IMG/VR virus record: IMGVR_UViG_3300009169_000121
Location: 1 to 21,020 of that record
DNA: 21,020 bases
From: a virus
Direction: 5' to 3' (one strand)
Shown here: positions 15,039 to 21,020 of the stretch, in pieces
How the letters are laid out: every line of letters begins with the position of its first letter
Position numbering within the stretch: position 1 is the first letter of the stretch
The notes under the pieces: generated by a model
The model's input: only the letters and a program-made list of their open reading frames with translations
Databases searched by the model: none
Told to the model about the DNA's origin: nothing
Program-made: the position numbers and the translations under genes

Positions 15039-17417
15039 ATGTCACAAATCCAAGGAAGAGTTTTCGATTCTTCAATATACGGATGGGTAGCCGACGTGGC
15101 CTCCTCTCTTTCAGCTTCAGGATATGCAACTATAACTTATGTGGACTCCTCGCTCTCTGCAAGGGACACTTCAATAGACTTTCTAAAAGCCTATAATGCT
15201 ATTCAAGATGCAAGTATAGCAGCTTTAGCTAGCGATGATGTAACGCAAGCCTATGTCGATGGGTCTTTAGGAGCTAGAGATACTTCTATAGCCTGGCTCA
15301 AATCATATGATACAATTCAGGACACTTCAATAGGACTTAAAGCTGATAAAACTTATGTAGATGGCTCTTTATCCCTTAAAGCAGATAAGACTTATGTCGA
15401 TTCTTCTCTTTCTTCAATGGACGCTTCAATAGCTTATATAGCTTCTAATTATGTAGAGGAAGTTATAAATGACCCGGGTATAGGCGCGAGCTGGTCTCTT
15501 ATAAACTCAAGTGAAGGCCCTTCTGTCACTATAAAGGGGTTTCAAACCATTTTTCCGTTACAAACCTCAAATACAGGGCCTTATTTATCTACTCAGGTTT
15601 CAACAACATGGATAAATAATCTGGATTCCTCTATAAATGGAGCATATGCTGCTTCAGCTTCTTATGATACTATTCAGGATGTTTCAATAGCTAATGCTCT
15701 GACTAAGAATACGGCTCAGGATGTTTCAATAGCTTTCTTAAATACCTATAGAGGGGTTCAGGATACTTCTATTTCTACACTAGAGAGTAGGGTCTCAGCT
15801 AACGATGTAAGCATAGCTTTCTTAAATACTTATAGAGTAGTTCAGGATACTTCTATTTCTACTCTTCAAACAGGAGTCTCGGCCAATGACACTTCTATAG
15901 CGTGGCTAGATTCTTATAGGGAGGTTCAAGATACTTCAATAGCAGAGAAACTCCCATTTCAAATAGCCAGAGACACTTATTTCACAACGGGTTTCGTTAA
16001 TAGAACAGATTCTTCTTTGGCTTTCGATAGTTCTACTAGAGTCTTTACTATTTCAACAGGAAGTTCTTATTCTATTTATAATGAAAGTATAAAGTCTACT
16101 ATTTCTGCGGATGCTTCTACTCAACTCTCTGATGATGTTGGAATACACTATATCTGGTATGACTCTTCAGCCTCCCTACAACATGCAATTACAGCATGGA
16201 GTATAGTTTCAAATAATGCTCCAGTAGCAACAGTCTATTGGGATGGTTCAAAAGGAACTCTAAACGAAGAAAGACACTCAGCCGGTAGAAACTTAGAATG
16301 GCACGAATGGGCTCACGACACTATAGGAACTAGATATGAGAGCGGATTAGCAGGAACTTTCCAAGATGGGTCTACCTCTTTTACAGCCGGATATATTCAT
16401 GACGAAGATATAGACTTCTATATTTCTACCCAGACTTTATTAAGACCATGGTATAGAAAGACAGGTGGATTAGAAATGACTTTCGATAGTTCCACTCTCC
16501 CATATGCTGCTAAAGTTATAGGAGGAGTTCTACAATATGATAATGCTGGAACTCTAACAAACGTTACAAATAACTATTATATCTGCAACTGGGTATATGC
16601 GGAGACTAATATGGAATACCCTATATTCTTCGTAGTAGGCCAGGCTCAATATAACAAACTTTCAGATGCTCTATTAGACCCTGCTCCTACTATTCCTAAT
16701 ATAATAAGCCCAGAATATAAACTATTATATAGAACAGTATGGCAGAATAACAGTGGAACCCCAGATTATATTCAGAATCAGGACTTAAGATTACAGACAA
16801 GTTTACCCGGCGCAGGAACTTCAACTGTTTCTGCTGCTTCTGTAACGTTTAGCCCATATGAAACTATAGAAGCTACAAATGTTCAAGCAGCTATTCAGGA
16901 AGTAGTAAATGAGTTTACTACAAAGACTTATGTAGATTCTTCTTTAGGAGCTAGAGACGCTTCTATAGCATGGTTAAATGCTTATAGAATAATTCAAGAT
17001 GCTTCAATAGCTTCAATAGCTGGAGTGGATAAAACTTATGTAGATTCTTCTCTAGGATTTAGAGACGTTTCAATAGCTTTCTTAAATACCTATAGAGGAG
17101 TTCAGGACACTTCAATAGCGTTAAAAGCAAACCTAAATACTGCTTTTACTGAAGTCTCCACAGCTTATGTAGTTCTTTCTACTGATAATAATAAGATTAT
17201 AAAATGTGATGCTTCCTTAGTAGTTACTTTCCCAGATAGCTTAACAACAGGATTCCAATGCACAGTCCTTAATGCTTCAACAGGATATGTAAGGCTGGAT
17301 GCTTCAACTCTTAGAACAACAGATAGCTCAACTCAATTAAAGAATCTATATGCAGGGGCTTCAGCAGTTCACTATGGCTCTGGAATCTGGTATGCGTGGG
17401 GCAACTTAAAAGGTTAA
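15039..17417 (+). CDS. Large tail fibre protein with 14-residue D-x-S-I repeats
   Basis: This 792-aa protein carries three repeat blocks. D-x-S-I motifs occur at D43, 57, 81, 95 and 128, then at D214, 228, 242, 256, 270, 284 and 298 (seven copies spaced exactly 14 residues, two heptads), and at D640, 654, 676 and 690. The spacing suits a trimeric coiled-coil shaft. Between blocks two and three, residues 305-625 form a globular insert with a tail fibre pattern (IHYIWYDSSASLQHAI, NAPVATVYWDGSKG, HEWAHDTIGTRYESG). 'IEATNVQAAIQEV' near 607-619 is a common fibre linker. The C-terminus (703-792) is a beta-rich tip. No enzymatic motif is recognised. It is probably the main shaft of a second receptor-binding fibre, paired with the following LamG protein. 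Confidence 0.78.
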   Translation: MSQIQGRVFDSSIYGWVADVASSLSASGYATITYVDSSLSARDTSIDFLKAYNAIQDASIAALASDDVTQAYVDGSLGARDTSIAWLKSYDTIQDTSIGLKADKTYVDGSLSLKADKTYVDSSLSSMDASIAYIASNYVEEVINDPGIGASWSLINSSEGPSVTIKGFQTIFPLQTSNTGPYLSTQVSTTWINNLDSSINGAYAASASYDTIQDVSIANALTKNTAQDVSIAFLNTYRGVQDTSISTLESRVSANDVSIAFLNTYRVVQDTSISTLQTGVSANDTSIAWLDSYREVQDTSIAEKLPFQIARDTYFTTGFVNRTDSSLAFDSSTRVFTISTGSSYSIYNESIKSTISADASTQLSDDVGIHYIWYDSSASLQHAITAWSIVSNNAPVATVYWDGSKGTLNEERHSAGRNLEWHEWAHDTIGTRYESGLAGTFQDGSTSFTAGYIHDEDIDFYISTQTLLRPWYRKTGGLEMTFDSSTLPYAAKVIGGVLQYDNAGTLTNVTNNYYICNWVYAETNMEYPIFFVVGQAQYNKLSDALLDPAPTIPNIISPEYKLLYRTVWQNNSGTPDYIQNQDLRLQTSLPGAGTSTVSAASVTFSPYETIEATNVQAAIQEVVNEFTTKTYVDSSLGARDASIAWLNAYRIIQDASIASIAGVDKTYVDSSLGFRDVSIAFLNTYRGVQDTSIALKANLNTAFTEVSTAYVVLSTDNNKIIKCDASLVVTFPDSLTTGFQCTVLNASTGYVRLDASTLRTTDSSTQLKNLYAGASAVHYGSGIWYAWGNLKG
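15723..17116 (+). repeat. Near-identical DNA repeats inside the fibre gene
   Basis: A unit starting gtttcaatagctttctta occurs at 15723 and again at 17067, and in diverged form at 15807 (gtaagcatagctttctta). Each continues for about 45-55 bases with few differences and encodes DVSIAFLNTYR..QDTSI. Such repeats allow homologous shuffling or loss of shaft modules. Confidence 0.8.
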
Positions 17418-17440
17418 AATACGTTAATTATTAAACCTTT
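17409..17440 (+). terminator. Possible hairpin after the large fibre gene
   Basis: AAAGGTTAA (17409-17417) can pair with TTAAACCTTT (17431-17440) with one bulged A and a 13-nt loop. The stop codon is in the left arm. No U tract follows, the DNA downstream being A-rich, so a terminator role is doubtful. Confidence 0.3.
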
Positions 17441-17464
17441 ATAAAAAAAGACTATATAAAAAAT

Positions 17465-18208
17465 ATGATAATCTTAAGACATGGTATATTAGAGCAGGAA
17501 ATACAGGTAGCAACCCCGCCGACCCCGTCATACCCGACTGATGGACTTTTGGCGAGATACGATTTTAATGATACTCTTAATGATACTTATGGTAGTTTCA
17601 ATGGATGGGAGTCTCAAGCAACCCCGGCAGAATGGTCTTATGGGGAGTCAGGAGTTATAAATAAGGACTTTAAGACAAATGTAACAACAGGGTGGTCGTC
17701 TGGTGGAGCTCAGCCAAAAAAATGCTTAAAAAATGTAACAGATGCAAGCCTTTATGGTATGGTTAACGGAACTGGAAAGGAATGGGCCGTTTCTTTTTGG
17801 GCAAAGATTACAACCGCCGGGATGACGTTAGGATATGGAGTTACATGGAATGATAGCCCTTCAACAGAAAAAATAAAAGTAGGATGGTATAATCCAGGCA
17901 CACCAAGACTAATAGTTTATGGCGCCTCCGGAGAAATAATAGGATATAATAATGACTATAGGGATAGTAGTTGGCATAATTATGTTCTTAATATGGATGC
18001 AACAAATATAAAACTTTATGTTGACACAGCAGAAGTAGCTTCGGGCTCTCGAGTTAATCTAACAGGCGCGGATATATGTGGAATAGGGGCAAATGCTGTA
18101 GCAACAGACCAGATTCTTATGGGCGAAATCGATTTAGTTTATTTCTATAATAAGGCAATAAGCACTGGGGATATAACTCAATTATATAATGGGGGAAGTG
18201 GAATATAA
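17465..18208 (+). CDS. LamG/concanavalin-like receptor-binding protein (copy 2)
   Basis: This 247-aa protein begins with a short, proline-rich linker (ATPPTPSYPT, residues 16-25), then the lectin-like domain: GLLARYDFNDTLNDTYGSF (27-45), EWAVSFWAKIT, WHNYVLNMDATNIKLYVDTAEVASG, and the closing GEIDLVYFYNKAISTGDITQLYNGG. It shares its opening with the copy at 14224 (GLLAR-DFNDTL-D-Y) but the remainder is diverged, as expected for a fast-evolving receptor-binding module. The linker and parts of the domain use GC-rich codons (ccg, gcc, acg) seen less in neighbours. It follows the large fibre gene, repeating the fibre-then-LamG order of 13169-14982. Confidence 0.78.
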   Translation: MIILRHGILEQEIQVATPPTPSYPTDGLLARYDFNDTLNDTYGSFNGWESQATPAEWSYGESGVINKDFKTNVTTGWSSGGAQPKKCLKNVTDASLYGMVNGTGKEWAVSFWAKITTAGMTLGYGVTWNDSPSTEKIKVGWYNPGTPRLIVYGASGEIIGYNNDYRDSSWHNYVLNMDATNIKLYVDTAEVASGSRVNLTGADICGIGANAVATDQILMGEIDLVYFYNKAISTGDITQLYNGGSGI

Positions 18209-18220
18209 AAAAATAAAAAA

Positions 18221-18973
18221 ATGGAAAGAAAAAAAGTTATTCTATGCGGATATAACTGGTCAGGATGTAAAGCTCTAGAACTCTTATTAGAAGAGGGTCA
18301 TGATATATTCGTATACACTCATGAAAATCCAGACCATATAAACTCCTTAAAAAGCCTATGTGAAAAAAGAGGGGTTCCCTATTCTCTGGAGAAGATTAGT
18401 ATGGGGAATCTTCCGTTTATTCCTGATATAATATGTTCAATATACTATTCCTATATTATACCTGACGATGTGATAAAATCTGCTGAAGGAAAGGCTTTTA
18501 ATCTTCACCCTTCTCTTCTTCCTAAATATAAGGGATGTTCTAGTTTAACATGGGCTATGATAGAGGGGGAGAAGTTCGTTGGCTATTCTTTTCACTATTT
18601 AACTCCAGATATAGATGGCGGGAATATAATACTTCGGGATTCAATAAAAGTAGAGGACTTCGATACTCAAATAACACTTTATTATAGAGTTATGTTCGAG
18701 GCCCTAAAAGACTTTCAAAAAGCTTTTAATCATGTTCTTAATGAGTATAAAGGAAAAAAACAGGAAACTGGAGGTAGCTATAATAAAAGAGGCTGTCCTT
18801 ATGATGGAAATATAGACCCTACATGGGGCGATGAAAAAAAGGAAAGATTTATAAGAGCTATGATATATCCTCCTCTTAAAGGGGCTAGTTATTTAGGAGA
18901 AGAAATAGGAAGTTATGAAAGAATGAAAAAGCTAGATGAAATAATGCAGGGCTTAACAGCTGACTTAATATAA
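18221..18973 (+). CDS. Formyltransferase (sugar N-formyltransferase-like)
   Basis: This 250-aa protein has the formyl-transferase fold that uses N10-formyltetrahydrofolate. The catalytic set is intact: N94 and H96 in FNLHPSLLPKYKG and D132 in TPDIDGGNIIL. The opening VILCGYNWSGCKALELLLEEGH is the Rossmann-like strand-loop-helix. The segment YNKRGCPYDGNIDPTW then ERFIRAMIYPPLKGA (about residues 187-222) resembles sugar N-formyltransferases such as those of dTDP-amino-sugar and O-antigen pathways. The C-terminal OB domain of methionyl-tRNA formyltransferase (usual total about 310 aa) is absent. It sits between tail-fibre genes, 12 bp after a LamG gene. Likely use: formylating an amino sugar of the host surface or of phage proteins. 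Substrate is unknown. Confidence 0.85.
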   Translation: MERKKVILCGYNWSGCKALELLLEEGHDIFVYTHENPDHINSLKSLCEKRGVPYSLEKISMGNLPFIPDIICSIYYSYIIPDDVIKSAEGKAFNLHPSLLPKYKGCSSLTWAMIEGEKFVGYSFHYLTPDIDGGNIILRDSIKVEDFDTQITLYYRVMFEALKDFQKAFNHVLNEYKGKKQETGGSYNKRGCPYDGNIDPTWGDEKKERFIRAMIYPPLKGASYLGEEIGSYERMKKLDEIMQGLTADLI

Positions 18974-18986
18974 AAGAAATGAAAAT

Positions 18987-20312
18987 ATGGGGCTTCTTCC
19001 TGTAGGCATAAACAATAGAATAGTGGAATGGAGGGCAAAGGATAAGATAGTTAATGTCTTTCTTAATGATGCTTCAGGCTCCGTAACTTCTATAGCTGAC
19101 TTAAGCGCTTATTTCTATGCAAAGAAGTTTCCTATTTCTAGTTCAGCAGATTTAGATATTTCAATAGGATATTATAGTAAGGACCTGGATAAGAAAATGT
19201 TCTGCTTCCACCTATATCCTTTTATTACAGATATATCTATTGGAGATTACTTATATGAGATTCTTATTACTGACACTGCTGGATTAAGAATAACCATTGT
19301 TCAAGATAGATTTTCTCTGCTTCAAACAGTTTTCGAAGGATATACTGCTGGAAACTCTATTAACCCTTCAACTTATTCATTTACTAATTATGACTCCTCT
19401 ATGATATTAACAATAGAGGGTAGAACAGAGGAGTGGAATCTATATACTCCAGACTGGATTACAGCCAGTAGAACTTCAGGAACATATGGGACTTATGAAG
19501 TGGTTCTTACAGCTAATTCAGATGTAAGCGTTCCATATGCAGATGTTTCTATAGTCTTTAACAATGAGACTATGGTCATGGATACTTCATATGGCTATTA
19601 TAATCTCTCCCTAGATTCATGGTGGAAGTTCGAGAATAATCTATTGGATTCTTCTTCTGGAACGTATAATCTAGAAGCTTCAGTAGGATATGCATACCCT
19701 CCAATCCCTACAGACTACTATTACTATGATGTAGCTTCTGTAGACTCCTCATGTATATTCTTAATTAATGATAAGGGAGCAGTTATACAAAATATAGTTC
19801 TTAGCACTAATAATACTACAAATCTATATAATAGAGAGCCTGGATGGTCTAATTCAGTATGGTTCAAAGCTCCTCACCTTCCTGTAAGTTATAGGGGTGG
19901 AGCTATGGTCTTCTCTAACCATGGAAATGGAGAGGTGGGAATAGATATAGGTATAGATAGTGATGGAAAGGTTTTCGCAAGAAGAATAGAGGTATGGGGG
20001 GGAGACTGGTGGTGGGGATGGACAAGTGATAGTTCAGTAGTAGGAGACGACACATGGCATAATATAATCCATACCTATAATTCTATTACAAAAGTCTCTA
20101 AGGTATATCTAGATGGAGCTCTTACGTATACTGCTGACCCAGTAACAGACTATTTAATAACTGGATTCGATTCTACATATTTAGGAGCAGAATGGATAGA
20201 CCAGGGATTTATTATAAGAAATGGCTTCTGGGGATACTTAGATGAGGTTAAGATTTTTGGATACCCTCTACCTGCTTCACAGGTTAGCCAAATATATAAT
20301 CAGGGAATATAA
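18987..20312 (+). CDS. BppU-like / BACON-like / LamG-like tail-tip protein
   Basis: This 441-aa protein has three apparent parts. Residues 8-116 are a beta-rich domain (NDASGSVTSIADLSAYFYAKKFPI, GDYLYEILITDTAGL, VQDRFSL) resembling the N-terminal domain of BppU baseplate proteins and paralogous to the next gene. Residues 128-200 look BACON-like, with EEWNLYTPDWITASRTSGTYGTYEVVLTANSD and YADVSIVFNNE carrying the usual W and Gly pattern. Residues 207-441 are LamG-like: SWWKFENNLLDSSSGTYNLE, WHNIIHTYNSITKVSKVYLDG, WGYLDEVKIFGYPLPASQVSQIYNQG. The fold order would anchor the protein to the baseplate and display two carbohydrate-binding modules. No catalytic residues are recognised. Confidence 0.72.
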   Translation: MGLLPVGINNRIVEWRAKDKIVNVFLNDASGSVTSIADLSAYFYAKKFPISSSADLDISIGYYSKDLDKKMFCFHLYPFITDISIGDYLYEILITDTAGLRITIVQDRFSLLQTVFEGYTAGNSINPSTYSFTNYDSSMILTIEGRTEEWNLYTPDWITASRTSGTYGTYEVVLTANSDVSVPYADVSIVFNNETMVMDTSYGYYNLSLDSWWKFENNLLDSSSGTYNLEASVGYAYPPIPTDYYYYDVASVDSSCIFLINDKGAVIQNIVLSTNNTTNLYNREPGWSNSVWFKAPHLPVSYRGGAMVFSNHGNGEVGIDIGIDSDGKVFARRIEVWGGDWWWGWTSDSSVVGDDTWHNIIHTYNSITKVSKVYLDGALTYTADPVTDYLITGFDSTYLGAEWIDQGFIIRNGFWGYLDEVKIFGYPLPASQVSQIYNQGI

Positions 20313-20325
20313 ATAAATAGAGTAT

Positions 20326-20670
20326 ATGGGAACTTATAACTTATACAACAATAAACTAGAAGGCTTTCAGGGGAACACCAAGGACGTTCTAGTAGTCGTT
20401 TACGATGCTTCTGGAAATCTGATGGATATAACAGATTATGACGCTTCCCTCTATATGAAGAAATACCCTATTAGACCGGGAAACCCAATAGATGTAGCTA
20501 AGTCTTATATTACAAAGGATGCTTCTGCAGGTTCTTTCCTATTCAAAATGTCTTCAGAAGACCTGGATATAGCAGCAGGCGATTATGTTTATGAGGTCAT
20601 AATAGATAATACAGCTCAAAGACACACTGTCGTTCAGGACAGATTTAACTTAAAAGACTCAATAATATAA
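20326..20670 (+). CDS. Small BppU-like baseplate protein (single domain)
   Basis: This 114-aa protein is the stand-alone equivalent of residues 8-116 of the previous gene product. Shared positions include the DASG start, KKYPI against KKFPI, GDYVYEVII against GDYLYEILI and VQDRFNL against VQDRFSL. The sequence is otherwise diverged, so the duplication is old. It has no fused lectin domain, so it may be a structural filler or a competitor subunit in the baseplate ring. It lies 13 bases downstream of its paralogue. Confidence 0.72.
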   Translation: MGTYNLYNNKLEGFQGNTKDVLVVVYDASGNLMDITDYDASLYMKKYPIRPGNPIDVAKSYITKDASAGSFLFKMSSEDLDIAAGDYVYEVIIDNTAQRHTVVQDRFNLKDSII

Positions 20671-20676
20671 AGTAAG

Positions 20677-20901
20677 ATGAAGAGTATGCTAGATAAGATA
20701 TACAACTTTTCGTTTCCTGTAGGAGGCGGAACACTAGGAGCTATAACCAAAGTTCCCGAGGTCACAAGTTCAACGATTACTCATAGCGGAATAGTTTTAG
20801 AAACTATATTAGTAGCAGCAATAGGAGCCTTAACTGGATATATCGTTAAGAAACTTTTAGATTACATATGGCCGAAGTTCTGTAGGCTATGTAAGAAGTA
20901 G
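20677..20901 (+). CDS. Small one-helix membrane protein, possible holin
   Basis: This 74-aa protein has one hydrophobic segment (about residues 38-57, ETILVAAIGALTGYIV) preceded by a Gly/Thr/Ser-rich region and followed by a basic, aromatic end (KKLLDYIWPKFCRLCKK). A short late-operon protein with one membrane span suits a holin or a spanin-like helper, but no endolysin accompanies it, so that role is tentative. A CxxC pair (CRLC) lies at the C-terminus. Its TAG stop (20899-20901) lies within the right inverted repeat, which begins at 20898. Confidence 0.6.
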   Translation: MKSMLDKIYNFSFPVGGGTLGAITKVPEVTSSTITHSGIVLETILVAAIGALTGYIVKKLLDYIWPKFCRLCKK

Positions 20902-20912
20902 TTGTTTCATGT

Positions 20913-20950
20913 AAACCCCTCTAGGACTCCAAAGCTATAGAGGGGTTTTT
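20913..20950 (+). terminator. Terminator at the end of the late operon (in the right inverted repeat)
   Basis: AAACCCCTCTA (20913-20923) pairs with TAGAGGGGTTT (20938-20948), eleven pairs, loop of 14 nt, with the T run TTTTT at 20946-20950. It lies 12 bases after the last stop codon and would end rightward transcription of the whole module. Confidence 0.8.
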
Positions 20951-20958
20951 CGCGCGAA
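20949..20958. other. CG-rich perfect palindrome (right copy)
   Basis: This is the second copy of TTCGCGCGAA, in the right inverted repeat next to the terminator. Being self-complementary, it reads identically on both strands at both ends of the molecule. Confidence 0.5.
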
Positions 20959-21020
20959 CAGGACCCTTATTTCCACAGCCCTCGTAAGTGAGACTAGAGT
21001 CATAGAGTCCTACTATTTAG

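Larger units (their letters stand above)
20898..21020. repeat. Right terminal inverted repeat (123 bp, perfect)
   Basis: This is the reverse complement of 1-123, including hairpin, palindrome and the extreme terminal bases. The last three bases of the preceding gene fall inside it. The right copy places the terminator immediately downstream of the last gene. Confidence 0.97.

Noticed and set aside
15039-17417. CRISPR-like or tandem-array DNA because of repeated GATRYTTCW units
   Set aside because: The repeats are in-frame coding repeats with a 14-codon period and varied spacers; no leader or cas gene is present.
18221-18973. Methionyl-tRNA formyltransferase (fmt)
   Set aside because: The product is 250 aa and lacks the C-terminal tRNA-binding OB domain; the second half resembles sugar N-formyltransferases.
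13169-20670. Diversity-generating retroelement acting on the receptor-binding genes
   Set aside because: No reverse transcriptase and no template/variable repeat pair with adenine-biased changes were seen; the similar segments are ordinary repeats.
7623-20670. D-x-S motif read as the Bacteroides O-glycosylation sequon D-(S/T)-(A/I/L/V/M/T)
   Set aside because: In the dominant motif the residue after Asp is A, V or T and the third is Ser, which does not satisfy that sequon; a different modification remains possible.
20677-20901. Zinc-binding protein based on the C-terminal CxxC
   Set aside because: There is only one Cys pair and no other metal ligands nearby; a membrane protein with a basic tail fits better.
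1-21020. Protein-primed linear phage (phi29- or tectivirus-like), suggested by the terminal inverted repeats
   Set aside because: There is no family B DNA polymerase, terminal protein or their packaging ATPase; the genes are those of a TerL/HK97-type tailed phage.

Overview
The window is the late (structural) module of a tailed double-stranded DNA phage with a siphovirus-type long tail. All credible genes lie on the + strand in one tightly packed series, bounded by a perfect 123-bp inverted repeat at the two extreme ends (1-123 and 20898-21020). The host is probably a member of the Bacteroidota. Starts lack Shine-Dalgarno sequences and sit behind A/T-rich 'aaataa'-type leaders, AGA and ATA codons dominate, and the tail region carries a BACON-like domain and D-x-S-I fibre repeats. 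This host call is inference.

Layout: 1-213 holds the left inverted repeat, with an internal terminator-like hairpin, and a short leader. 214-2522 is the packaging module: small terminase, an unknown 73-aa protein, a 43-aa overlapping reading frame and large terminase. 2548-5822 is the head module: HK97-type portal, prohead protease with a Glu/Pro-rich tail, and HK97-fold capsid protein with its own N-terminal coiled-coil (delta) region. 5876-7588 encodes four head-tail connector and tail-completion proteins. 7623-10855 is the tail core: tail tube, two tail-assembly chaperone products linked by a -1 ribosomal frameshift at a run of nine A, a strong terminator, and a 663-aa tape measure. 10857-20670 is the tail tip and host-recognition region: a large hub-like protein, two fibre proteins with D-x-S-I repeats, two stand-alone LamG-like proteins, a formyltransferase, a BppU-like/BACON-like/LamG-like multidomain protein and a second single-domain BppU-like protein. 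20677-20901 encodes a small one-helix membrane protein whose stop codon runs into the right inverted repeat.

Together these genes package DNA, build the capsid, join it to a tail of roughly 100 nm (rule of thumb of 0.15 nm per tape-measure residue) and display several carbohydrate-binding-like domains at the tail tip. No replication, recombination, regulatory, endolysin or integrase gene is present. The window is therefore either one arm of a larger genome cut at an inverted repeat, or an unusual linear element that depends on another replicon.

Points that stand out: the perfect terminal inverted repeat carrying outward-facing terminators; the apparent complete absence of both GATC and GTAC in 21 kb; a sugar-N-formyltransferase-like enzyme among the tail-fibre genes; a D-x-S-I motif spread through tail proteins of different folds; and a triplicated LamG and duplicated BppU-like receptor-binding repertoire.
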